Shown here: one piece after another, positions 1-4,956 of the stretch
Layout of the letters: each line of letters opens with the position of its first letter
How positions within the stretch are numbered: the stretch's first letter is position 1
Source: Thermoleophilaceae bacterium
GTDB taxonomy: Bacteria; Actinomycetota; Thermoleophilia; Solirubrobacterales; Thermoleophilaceae
Reading direction: 5' to 3'
DNA: 6,084 nucleotides
Assembly (NCBI GenBank): GCA_013696425.1
Contig: JACCYP010000120.1
Coordinates: 1-6,084 of the forward strand
Program-made: the position numbers and the translations under genes
The notes under the pieces: model-generated
Database searches by the model: none
What the model saw: only the letters and a program-made list of their open reading frames with translations
What the model was told of the DNA's origin: nothing

Positions 1-926
1 GGGCAGGTGGCCCAGCCGACGCTGGCGGTGAGGTGAAAGCCCGGCAGTTCGAGTGTGGCGCCGGCGAGGCGGATCTCGCCCAGTACGCGCTCGGAGAGGA
101 CGGACATGGCACGAGCGTCGGCCTCGCGCGCCACGACCGCGAACTCGTCGCCGCCCAGGCGCGAGACCATGTCCTCTCCGCGCACGGCGCGGCGTAGCGC
201 CTGCGCCGTCTCACGCAGCACCCGATCCCCACCGGGGTGCCCGTACATGGTGTTCGCGTCCTTGAAGGAGTCGAGGTCGAGCATCAGCAGCCCGAGGCGG
301 TCGCCCTGACGCCGGCCGCCCACGCGGTGCTCGAGCTCTGACATGAGCGCACGGCGGTTTGCCAGCCCGGTCAGGGAGTCGAGCAGCGACAGGTCGCGGG
401 CCTGCTCGCGTGCGCCGACGAGCTGGCCCTTGACGAAGAGGAAGGTGCCGCCCATCACGAAGCAACCGATCGCCACGATCCCGCCTTCCCATAGGTACGG
501 GCCACTCGGGTCGTAGACCATCGGCAGCATCGCCACTGCGGCACACCCGGCGAAGTACGGGATCGCGATGCGCGGCGCGTAGAAGTAGGCGCAGTAGGCG
601 GTGGTGAAGAAGAGGTACATCGCGAACGGCGATTCGGCGCCGCCGGAGAGCGCCATACCCCCGGCGACGATCGCCAGCGCAGCCACCGCGGGTACATGGA
701 ACACCCACGTGTACACGCGCTCCCACGGCAGCGCGAAGCAGATCCCACCCCAGGCGACGGCCGCACTGCCGAGGATGATGAACGCGGTCTCGTTCTCCTC
801 GACGGCACCCGGGATCAGTAGCCCGACGAGGACCGTGAACCCCCCCAGCATCCAGAAGACCGCGGCGGCGAGCCCCGCGAGGCGGCGCTCGTCTTCGGTC
901 ACGGGGATGGCGGGGTGCTGGGGCAT
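1..926 (-). CDS. Membrane-anchored GGDEF diguanylate cyclase (C-terminus cut by window edge)
   Basis: Reading from the ATG at 926 down to the window edge gives 308 residues with no stop. The N-terminal ~170 residues hold about six hydrophobic segments (roughly 17-40, 47-67, 74-95, 101-117, 119-138, 146-167), so this is a membrane sensor region; I cannot assign it to a named MASE-type family. The GGDEF domain begins with DSLTGLANRR (183-192). It has the metal aspartate D217 in LDLDSFK, the GHPGGD substrate motif (229-234), an intact GGDEF signature (258-262) and an RGED inhibitory I-site (249-252) placed exactly five residues before it. All of this predicts an active enzyme that condenses two GTP into c-di-GMP and is product-inhibited. 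In the usual KxxND motif the Asp is Thr (KDANT, 222-226) while the Asn is kept. Only the last ~30-40 residues of the domain are missing. The start is supported by AAGGTGG (933-939) six nt upstream. It lies 55 bp downstream of sufT on the same strand and may share its transcript. Confidence 0.93.
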   Translation of the reverse strand, partial: MPQHPAIPVTEDERRLAGLAAAVFWMLGGFTVLVGLLIPGAVEENETAFIILGSAAVAWGGICFALPWERVYTWVFHVPAVAALAIVAGGMALSGGAESPFAMYLFFTTAYCAYFYAPRIAIPYFAGCAAVAMLPMVYDPSGPYLWEGGIVAIGCFVMGGTFLFVKGQLVGAREQARDLSLLDSLTGLANRRALMSELEHRVGGRRQGDRLGLLMLDLDSFKDANTMYGHPGGDRVLRETAQALRRAVRGEDMVSRLGGDEFAVVAREADARAMSVLSERVLGEIRLAGATLELPGFHLTASVGWATC

Positions 927-932
927 GCGGGT

Positions 933-939
933 CCACCTT
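933..939 (-). promoter_or_regulatory. Shine-Dalgarno site of the GGDEF gene
   Basis: The minus strand reads AAGGTGG, six nt before the ATG at 926. It fixes that start and contrasts with several neighbours, which have no SD and look leaderless. Confidence 0.6.
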
Positions 940-981
940 GGTTATCGGCGGCCCCGGCTGGTCCCTTAGTTTTCGGGCGCG

Positions 982-1278
982 CTAGTAGCCAAGTGCGAAC
1001 TTGGCCTCTTCGGACATGAGATCAGGTGTCCACGGCGGCGTGAAGACCATCGTGGGGGTGACCTCGTCCACGCCCTCGAGCTCGGACACGAACTCGATCA
1101 TCTGCTCGGAGACCTGCGGGCCGATCGGGCAACCGGGCGAGGTGAGCGTGAAGGTCACGTCCACGTCGCCGTCGTCCACGGCGATGTCGTACACGAGGCC
1201 GAGCTCGACGAAGTCGAGACCGAGCTCGGGATCGATCACGTTGGTGAGCGCTTCGCGCACTTCATCCACAGAGGGCAT
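982..1278 (-). CDS. sufT: SufT/MIP18-type (DUF59) iron-sulfur cluster assembly protein
   Basis: This 98-aa protein is a full-length single DUF59 domain, the family of SufT, PaaD N-termini and eukaryotic MIP18, which helps mature or deliver Fe-S clusters to target proteins in the cytoplasm. Diagnostic features are the DPELGLDFVELGLVYD block (16-31), the TSPGCPIGP loop with the conserved Cys50 (46-54), and the C-terminal PPWTPDLMSEEAK block (81-93). Length is typical. It stands alone, with no suf genes visible next to it, although in many bacteria sufT is tied to sufBCDSU. Its start has no SD. A TACTCT box lies exactly 6 nt upstream, suggesting a leaderless mRNA. It is divergent from the FxsA gene across 26 bp. 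The exact subfamily (SufT versus another DUF59 paralogue) cannot be settled by eye, so the symbol is tentative. Confidence 0.88.
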   Translation of the reverse strand: MPSVDEVREALTNVIDPELGLDFVELGLVYDIAVDDGDVDVTFTLTSPGCPIGPQVSEQMIEFVSELEGVDEVTPTMVFTPPWTPDLMSEEAKFALGY

Positions 1279-1284
1279 GCAGAG

Positions 1285-1298
1285 AGAGTAGCTACGCT
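1285..1298. promoter_or_regulatory. Back-to-back divergent -10 boxes (leaderless bidirectional promoter)
   Basis: On the minus strand TACTCT (1285-1290) ends 6 nt before the sufT ATG at 1278. On the plus strand TACGCT (1293-1298) ends 6 nt before the GTG at 1305. Both fit the actinobacterial TANNNT -10 consensus at the spacing expected if transcription starts at or next to the start codon. The boxes are separated by 2 bp and embed the perfect palindrome GTAGCTAC (1288-1295). No clear -35 is seen for either, and any -35 would lie inside the opposite gene. Confidence 0.5.
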
Positions 1299-1304
1299 CA
1301 TTTG

Positions 1305-1790
1305 GTGCCAGTAGTCCTGCTCGTCCTCGTGTTCATCGTCCTCCCGATCGCGGAGCTCTACGTGATCCTCGAGGTGGTCGGGAAGGCGCTCGGCGCCCCG
1401 CTCACGATCGCGCTGCTCGTGGCCGACTCGATCGTCGGAGCGCTGCTCCTGCGCTCGCAGGGACGGACCGCCTGGAAGCGCTTCAACGAGACGATGGCCG
1501 TCGGCAAGCTGCCCCACCGCGAGGTGATCGACGGCGTCCTTGTGATCTTCGGAGGCGCCTTCCTGCTCACGCCCGGGTTCATCACCGACATCATCGGCCT
1601 CCTGCTGCTGATCCCACCCACCCGCGCGGTCGTGCGAAAGGTCGTGGTCACCCGCCTCGGCAGCAGGATTGTCGTGAGCGCCGTGGGCCGTGCGGGGCGC
1701 GGGCGCACCGAGGGGCGCCAGGACTACGACGTCGAGGGCACCGCCCACGAGGCGCCCCGCGGAGATCTCCCGCCGGCATCCCTTGACTGA
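1305..1790 (+). CDS. fxsA: FxsA family cytoplasmic-membrane protein
   Basis: A 161-aa membrane protein with the FxsA fold signature. It has an N-terminal hydrophobic helix with PIAELYVI (about 14-21), a second segment PLTIALLVADSIVGALLL, the linking RSQGRTAWKRFNETMAVGKLP stretch split by polar residues, and the hallmark LLTPGFITDIIGLLLLIPP block (about 87-105). After the last membrane segment comes a polar, Arg-rich cytoplasmic tail of ~55 residues. In E. coli, FxsA overproduction relieves F-plasmid exclusion of phage T7; its normal role is unknown. I place the start at GTG 1305 because a TACGCT box sits 6 nt upstream. TTG 1302 is the in-frame alternative and adds one residue. It is the first gene of a three-gene overlapping unit; the next gene starts 8 nt before this one's stop. 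Confidence 0.88.
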   Translation: MPVVLLVLVFIVLPIAELYVILEVVGKALGAPLTIALLVADSIVGALLLRSQGRTAWKRFNETMAVGKLPHREVIDGVLVIFGGAFLLTPGFITDIIGLLLLIPPTRAVVRKVVVTRLGSRIVVSAVGRAGRGRTEGRQDYDVEGTAHEAPRGDLPPASLD

Positions 1791-2502
1791 GCCCGCCCTC
1801 TCCCTCGCGTTCTTCGACCCCGACCGCAGGCTCTCCGGCGAGCTGCGGGGCGGCGTCACGATCCTCTACGAGGGTCCGACCCCCACCGCGTTCGCCGAGG
1901 GCTGCAAGATCCACCGCGAGGAGGACGGTTCCGTCGCCGCGCTGCTCGACACCGGCGGCGCCGACATCGCGCTGCGCTTCGGCCCGATGGCCGGCCCCGC
2001 CGAGCTCGGAGGCGCGCGCTCGTGGGTCTGCCGCGTGCGCGGCGAGGTGGCGGGCGCGCCGCTCGACTGCCTGGGAGTCGCCACGGAGACCGTCGACCCG
2101 CCGCGCTGGGAGGAGCTCGAGGCGGTGCGCTCGATGACGGCCGTGTTCGAGAGCGAGCGCGCGCTGTTCTGCGTGGCCCGCCGCGCTCGCGGCACCCAGG
2201 TGCACGGCGAGGAGGCCGTCGAGGCCGTGCTGTTGGCGGGCGACGAGGTGCTGCGCGCCGAGGAGGCACGCGTGTCGACGGTCTATGACGGCGACGGGCG
2301 CCAGCGGTCTGTCGGCCTCGAGATCTGGTTCCCGGAGGAGGACTTCCCGCGCCGTGCCTTCGGGCGGGTGACCTCGGGCACGTCGCTGGAGCTCTCGGGC
2401 ATCACCGTGCACGCGTCGGTGTTCGACTGGCGCATGGAGGGTCGCGAGGGGGCCGGCACCTACGACCTGATGGTGCGCGAGAGCCCGGTCGAAGCCGCTT
2501 GA
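1783..2502 (+). CDS. Conserved-looking protein of unknown function (239 aa)
   Basis: I do not recognise this family. The product is soluble, with no signal peptide or membrane helix, acidic and rich in short alternating hydrophobic/charged stretches, as in an all-beta protein. Examples are GGVTILYEG (about 24-32), SWVCRVRGEVAG and the C-terminal LEIWFPEED ... ISGITVHASVFDWRMEG region. A lipocalin-like or hydroxyneurosporene-synthase-like beta-barrel is possible, but that is only an impression from shape. The upstream in-frame extension (ATG 1690) is Arg/Pro-rich shadow of fxsA, so I place the start at TTG 1783. This overlaps the fxsA stop by 8 nt (TTGACTGA) and suggests translational coupling. 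The stop overlaps the HAD start by 4 nt (TTGA). Embedding between fxsA and the HAD gene argues for expression as one unit. It is clearly coding, with consistent third-position GC, but its function is unknown. Confidence 0.8.
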   Translation: MTEPALSLAFFDPDRRLSGELRGGVTILYEGPTPTAFAEGCKIHREEDGSVAALLDTGGADIALRFGPMAGPAELGGARSWVCRVRGEVAGAPLDCLGVATETVDPPRWEELEAVRSMTAVFESERALFCVARRARGTQVHGEEAVEAVLLAGDEVLRAEEARVSTVYDGDGRQRSVGLEIWFPEEDFPRRAFGRVTSGTSLELSGITVHASVFDWRMEGREGAGTYDLMVRESPVEAA

Positions 2503-3122
2503 GCCCGATCAGGGCGGTCATCTCCGACTTCGGCGGGGTGCTCACCTCGCCGCTCTCCGACGCCTTCCGCGGCTACCAGGAGACGGCCGGCATCGAGTTC
2601 GGCTCCCTCGGCATCGCCATGCAGGCCATCGCCGAGCGCACCGGCGAGCACCCGCTGTTCGAGCTCGAGAAGGGCACGCTCACCGAGGCCGACTTCCGCG
2701 CCGCGCTGGAGCAGGAGGTCGGCCGGGAACTCGCACCGTTCGCCGAGAGCTGGTTCGACCACCTGCACACCAACGACGCGATGCTCGCCTACCTGCGCGA
2801 GCTGAAGGAGGAGCGCGGCCTGCGCGTCGGGATGCTCACCAACAACGTGCGCGAGTGGGAGCCGCTGTGGCGCCCGAAGGTGCCGGGCCTCGACGAGATC
2901 TTCGAGGTGGTGGTCGACTCCGCGTTCGTCGGCATGCGCAAGCCCGACCCGGCGATCTATGCACTCACGCTGGAGCGCATGGGCGGCCTCGAGTTCGCCG
3001 ACTGCCTGTTCGTGGACGACCTCGAGCCGAACATCGATGCCGCCCGCGAGCTCGGCATGAGCGCGGTGCGCTTCGACACCACCGAGCAGGCGATCGCCGA
3101 GATGGACGCAGCGCTGCCCTAG
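2499..3122 (+). CDS. HAD superfamily (subfamily IA) hydrolase
   Basis: A 207-aa haloacid-dehalogenase-fold enzyme. Motif I is SDFGGVLTS with nucleophile Asp10. Motif II is MLTNN with Thr114. Motif III Lys148 lies in GMRKPDP, and motif IV is the FVDDLEPN acidic pair 173-174. The helical cap (about 20-95) makes it a C1-cap, subfamily IA type, resembling YihX / epoxide-hydrolase N-terminal phosphatase relatives. The Asp two residues after the nucleophile, the general acid in most HAD phosphatases, is Gly12. YihX-like proteins share this, and haloacid dehalogenases also lack that Asp, so the reaction (phosphate monoester versus C-halogen cleavage) is open; phosphatase is the safer guess. It starts at TTG, overlapping the previous stop as TTGA, so translation is probably coupled. 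It ends 6 bp from the convergent phosphatase gene. Confidence 0.9.
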   Translation: MSPIRAVISDFGGVLTSPLSDAFRGYQETAGIEFGSLGIAMQAIAERTGEHPLFELEKGTLTEADFRAALEQEVGRELAPFAESWFDHLHTNDAMLAYLRELKEERGLRVGMLTNNVREWEPLWRPKVPGLDEIFEVVVDSAFVGMRKPDPAIYALTLERMGGLEFADCLFVDDLEPNIDAARELGMSAVRFDTTEQAIAEMDAALP

Positions 3123-3128
3123 CCGGAC

Positions 3129-3593
3129 TCAGACGGCCAGCGTCTCGAGGTCCTTCGGGCGCAGCAGCACGATCAGCTCACCCTTGGAGCCGTCGAGGCG
3201 AACCGCGGCCACGCCGCCCTTCTTCATGTCCACGCGACCGCCCGTGAGGTCGCCGATCACCTGGGAGAAGTCCGGCTCGTGGCCCACCACCATCACACGC
3301 TCGTAGGACTCCGCCAGGGCGAGCGCCTCCTTGCGGTCGAAGCCGCTCCCCAGTGGCTTGTGGACGACGGCCTCTACCCCCAGCAACTGGGCGGCACGCT
3401 TTGCCGTATCGAGAGCGCGCACCTTCGGGCTCGCGAAGATCGCCTCGAACTCGCAGCCCAGGCGCGCGAGCGCGCGCCCGACCATCTCCGACTGACGCTC
3501 GCCGGTGGCGGTGAGGGGCCTGTCGGCGTCGTCCGCACGCGAGTCGTGGGGCTCGGCCTCTCCGTGGCGCAGGAACCAGATCTGCTTCGCCAT
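3129..3593 (-). CDS. sixA: SixA-like phosphohistidine phosphatase (histidine phosphatase superfamily)
   Basis: A 154-aa single-domain histidine phosphatase. The N-terminal FLRHGEAEP motif carries Arg9 and the catalytic His10. RPLTATGERQS (25-35) is the usual second loop, ASPKVRALDTA (54-64) supplies Arg59, and VVGHEPDFS (102-110) supplies the second active-site His105. Length and motif spacing fit SixA, which removes phosphate from phosphohistidine in HPt domains or PTS proteins in E. coli. In actinobacteria the substrate is not established, so 'SixA-like' is a family call. No SD precedes the ATG. A TAGCCT box (3603-3608) is 9 nt upstream, compatible with a very short leader. Farther upstream lie an 11-bp tandem repeat and the candidate structured RNA, which could be its leader if transcription begins near 3778. 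It converges on the HAD gene across 6 bp, leaving no room for a terminator between them. Confidence 0.9.
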   Translation of the reverse strand: MAKQIWFLRHGEAEPHDSRADDADRPLTATGERQSEMVGRALARLGCEFEAIFASPKVRALDTAKRAAQLLGVEAVVHKPLGSGFDRKEALALAESYERVMVVGHEPDFSQVIGDLTGGRVDMKKGGVAAVRLDGSKGELIVLLRPKDLETLAV

Positions 3594-3602
3594 GCGGGCA
3601 GA

Positions 3603-3608
3603 AGGCTA
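3603..3608 (-). promoter_or_regulatory. Possible -10 box of the SixA-like gene
   Basis: The minus strand reads TAGCCT, fitting TANNNT, and ends 9 nt before the ATG at 3593. This would give a leader of only about 2-3 nt. A TTCACG at 3629-3634 is a poor and over-spaced (20 nt) -35 candidate. Confidence 0.35.
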
Positions 3609-3628
3609 ACGGCGGAGCTGGGGCTTGC

Positions 3629-3660
3629 CGTGAACGACCCGTGAACGACCCGGAACGAAA
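3629..3660. repeat. 11-bp tandem repeat, two perfect copies plus a decayed third
   Basis: CGTGAACGACC occurs at 3629-3639 and immediately again at 3640-3650. A degenerate third copy follows (CGGAACGAAA, 3651-3660). It lies upstream of the SixA-like gene, just outside the base of the structured element. It could be a tandem operator or simple slippage; the sequence does not decide. Confidence 0.7.
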
Positions 3661-3778
3661 ACGAGACGCGGAGCGAAAGGCTTGGGAAGCTTTCCTACCC
3701 TCCGCCCGAAAGCTTTGGGGGCTAAGCGGCGGGCCTCACGTTCCCTGGCCTCGCTCTTTGCCTTACGTCCGCGTCTCG
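3658..3778 (-). ncRNA. Candidate structured small RNA or leader RNA
   Basis: Bases 3662-3672 pair perfectly with 3768-3778 (11 bp). After one bulged base (3673) the helix continues as 3674-3675 with 3766-3767, an A-A mismatch, then 3677-3681 with 3760-3764: 18 pairs in all. Inside are a short hairpin (3685-3688 with 3692-3695), a bulged hairpin (3702-3706 with 3728-3732 and 3712-3715 with 3724-3727) whose minus-strand loop is AGCCCCCA, and GGCC/GGCC (3732-3735 with 3747-3750), which partly competes with the second hairpin. The minus strand is favoured because a TTGACT-17-CAGGTT promoter predicts a start at about 3778, the first base of the closing helix. In addition, the helix is followed by TTTT (3658-3661). 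It matches no RNA family I can recognise. It could be a free sRNA or a leader of the SixA-like gene 69 nt further on. Confidence 0.5.
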
Positions 3779-3784
3779 AGAGTC

Positions 3785-3813
3785 AACCTGCCACGGGTGC
3801 CGGGAGCAGTCAA
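3785..3813 (-). promoter_or_regulatory. Sigma70-like promoter for the candidate RNA
   Basis: On the minus strand TTGACT (3808-3813) is followed by a 17-nt spacer and CAGGTT (3785-3790), which keeps the two key -10 positions A2 and T6. Seven nt further on is 3778, the base of the RNA helix. A second TTGACT at 3781-3786 overlaps the -10 and has no matching downstream box. Confidence 0.42.
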
Positions 3814-3821
3814 TGGGGATC

Positions 3822-3855
3822 GCGGGAACGATCCCGCACTTTCCGCGAAAACGCG
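3822..3855 (-). terminator. Hairpin pair after the nuclease gene, possible terminator
   Basis: Just past the nuclease stop on the minus strand are two inverted repeats: CGCG-AAAA-CGCG (3844-3855 as read on the plus strand) and GCGGGA-ACGA-TCCCGC (3822-3837). The second is a perfect 6-bp stem with a 4-nt loop. No U tract follows either, as is common for high-GC genomes, so a terminator is plausible but not certain. Confidence 0.35.
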
Positions 3856-3858
3856 ACG

Positions 3859-4365
3859 TCAGGCGCACGCCGACCAAAGGCCGCGGCCCTTCTCTCGGGC
3901 CTCGCGCGCGAGGCGGCGGAAGAGCTCCGCGAACTCGACGTTCGGGGGGATCGTGAGTTGCGTGGCGTAGCCCTCGCGCACGAGCTCGGCGTTCACCATC
4001 CGCCCGTTCGGGCCGTACACGTAGGCGAGCAGGCGCCCGTAGCGATCGCGCTGCTCGACGCCCGGGCGGTACTCGACGCGCGTGCCCTCGGGGAGCAGCC
4101 GCTTCATGTAGGCCGAGGCTCTGCGCCCGAAACACTCCACCCCGCCGTAGACCTCAGGCGTGTCGACCCCGATAAAGCGAACCTTGCCCGCCTCGCGCAG
4201 GGCGATGGTGTCGCCATCGACGACCCGATCGACACGGTCGGCCTCGCGGCCCGCGGCGGCGGGCCGGTCGATGGCCCCACCCTGACCCAGCTCGGCCTCG
4301 CACCCGGCGAAAAGGAGGGCTAGGAAGAGCCCGGGAAGCGCAACTGACGAGCGAAAACCAAGCAT
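3859..4365 (-). CDS. Lipoprotein thermonuclease (staphylococcal nuclease-like)
   Basis: A 168-aa protein. Residues 1-22 form a lipoprotein signal with a basic start, a hydrophobic core and a lipobox ending AGC at Cys22, so the mature enzyme should be membrane-tethered outside the cell. After a ~20-residue linker comes a complete SNase-like domain: VVDGDTIAL (48-56, with Asp52), VRFIGVDTPE (62-71, with Arg63, Asp68, Thr69, Glu71) and DRYGRLLAYVY (107-117, with Arg111). These align with the S. aureus catalytic and Ca-binding set Asp21, Arg35, Asp40, Thr41, Glu43, Arg87, so an active Ca-dependent DNA/RNA endonuclease is expected, perhaps for scavenging extracellular nucleic acid. C-terminal MVNAELVREGYA and GLWSACA are also typical. 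I see neither an SD nor a TANNNT box before the ATG. It may be read through from the 4442-4897 gene, though a hairpin lies between them. Confidence 0.92.
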   Translation of the reverse strand: MLGFRSSVALPGLFLALLFAGCEAELGQGGAIDRPAAAGREADRVDRVVDGDTIALREAGKVRFIGVDTPEVYGGVECFGRRASAYMKRLLPEGTRVEYRPGVEQRDRYGRLLAYVYGPNGRMVNAELVREGYATQLTIPPNVEFAELFRRLAREAREKGRGLWSACA

Positions 4366-4384
4366 GCCAAGGAAGAGGACCGAA

Positions 4385-4402
4385 GGCTTGGGTCACCAAG
4401 CC
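4385..4402 (-). terminator. Perfect 7-bp inverted repeat between two minus-strand genes
   Basis: GGCTTGG-GTCA-CCAAGCC is a perfect stem of 7 with a 4-nt loop. It lies 39 nt past the stop of the 4442-4897 gene and 20 nt before the nuclease ATG. On the minus strand it is followed by TTCGGTCCTCTTCC, only mildly T-rich. It fits an attenuator or terminator, or alternatively an operator for the nuclease gene. Confidence 0.4.
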
Positions 4403-4441
4403 GAGGGCCCGATGACGCAGGCAGGCGCAGGTTTGCAGCCG

Positions 4442-4897
4442 TCAGTTGTCGCTTCCCATTCGGTCCCAGCAGTAAAGCTCCACGGCCTCGGCCGCGAGCT
4501 CCACCGTGCGCTCCCGCGAGAGCCACGGCAGGACGGTCTCGAGCGCCTGCTCCTCGGAGACGCCGGCCTCGAAGGCCTCGTCGCCGCGGAAACCGGCCGC
4601 GATCTTGAGCGCCTCGCGGCGATGGTCGCCGAGGCCATGAAAGGCCCCGAGGAGGAACTCCTTGTTCGCGACGGGCTGTCCGACCTCGAGCGACGCGTGC
4701 CACGCGGCCAGCATCGAGAGATCGTCGTCGTCCAGCTCTTCGACCGCCTTGGAGTAGTGCCCGGCGAGCTCATCGTCGGGAATCTCGTCCACCCAGGCGT
4801 GCACGACCTGACCCAGCAACTGCCGGCGGGCCTCACGGCCGACCGTCTCGGCGACCACGCGGATCGCCTCTTGGGGTTCTATGAAGCACAGGGGCAT
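4442..4897 (-). CDS. Acidic helical protein of unknown function (151 aa)
   Basis: I do not recognise this family. The product is a soluble, strongly acidic, apparently all-helical protein with no signal peptide or membrane segment. It has an acidic cluster EELDDDDLS (about 53-61) in the first half and a helical second half (EEQALETVLPWL, RERTVELAAEAVELYCW). No catalytic motif stands out. Two Cys (near the N-terminus and in YCW near the C-terminus) are too far apart to suggest a metal site by themselves. The start at ATG 4897 is supported by TAACTT ending 6 nt upstream and the lack of an SD, i.e. a leaderless message. It is divergent from the membrane protein at 4957 across 59 bp and lies upstream of the nuclease gene on the same strand. 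Coding status is well supported by composition and by the promoter fit. Confidence 0.75.
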   Translation of the reverse strand: MPLCFIEPQEAIRVVAETVGREARRQLLGQVVHAWVDEIPDDELAGHYSKAVEELDDDDLSMLAAWHASLEVGQPVANKEFLLGAFHGLGDHRREALKIAAGFRGDEAFEAGVSEEQALETVLPWLSRERTVELAAEAVELYCWDRMGSDN

Positions 4898-4903
4898 GCC
4901 GCG

Positions 4904-4909
4904 AAGTTA
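4904..4909 (-). promoter_or_regulatory. -10 box, leaderless start of the 4442-4897 gene
   Basis: The minus strand reads TAACTT, a good TANNNT match, with exactly 6 nt to the ATG at 4897. No recognisable -35 is present at the usual spacing. Confidence 0.5.
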
Positions 4910-4937
4910 GGGGGAGCACCCGACGGAACGGTGGTTT

Positions 4938-4947
4938 TGCTACCTAT
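4938..4947 (+). promoter_or_regulatory. Possible extended -10 of the 4957 gene
   Basis: TGCTACCTAT resembles a TGn-extended -10 and ends 9 nt before the GTG at 4957. An overlapping TATCCC (4945-4950) is 6 nt from the GTG but lacks the final T. No SD is present, so a very short leader or none is likely. Confidence 0.3.
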
Positions 4948-4956
4948 CCCCTGCTC

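Noticed and set aside
211..936. Long minus-strand open frame of 241 codons starting GTG 936
   Set aside because: Arg/Pro-rich shadow in another frame of the GGDEF gene; the 926 frame carries all GGDEF motifs and a proper SD.
1236..1859. Minus-strand 207-codon open frame opposite fxsA
   Set aside because: His/Asp/Glu-rich shadow of the FxsA coding sequence, whose PGFITDIIGLLLL signature is unmistakable.
3662..3778. Structured element as 6C RNA, 4.5S/SRP RNA or a c-di-GMP riboswitch
   Set aside because: Only one C-rich loop (five C) instead of the two of 6C RNA. It lacks the SRP GGAAG/AGCA core. It has no GEMM consensus, and the GGDEF gene is 2.7 kb away and not downstream.
3662..3778. Plus-strand reading of the structured element
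   Set aside because: A couple of extra G-U pairs favour this strand slightly, but there is no -10-like box upstream and no U run downstream, whereas the minus strand has both.
3781..3786. Second TTGACT on the minus strand as an independent promoter
   Set aside because: No TANNNT box at 15-19 nt; it overlaps the -10 of the better promoter.
3641..4323. Plus-strand open frames across the 3.6-4.3 kb region
   Set aside because: They run antisense to the nuclease, which has intact catalytic motifs, and through the structured RNA. Their composition is low-complexity and they have no credible start signal.
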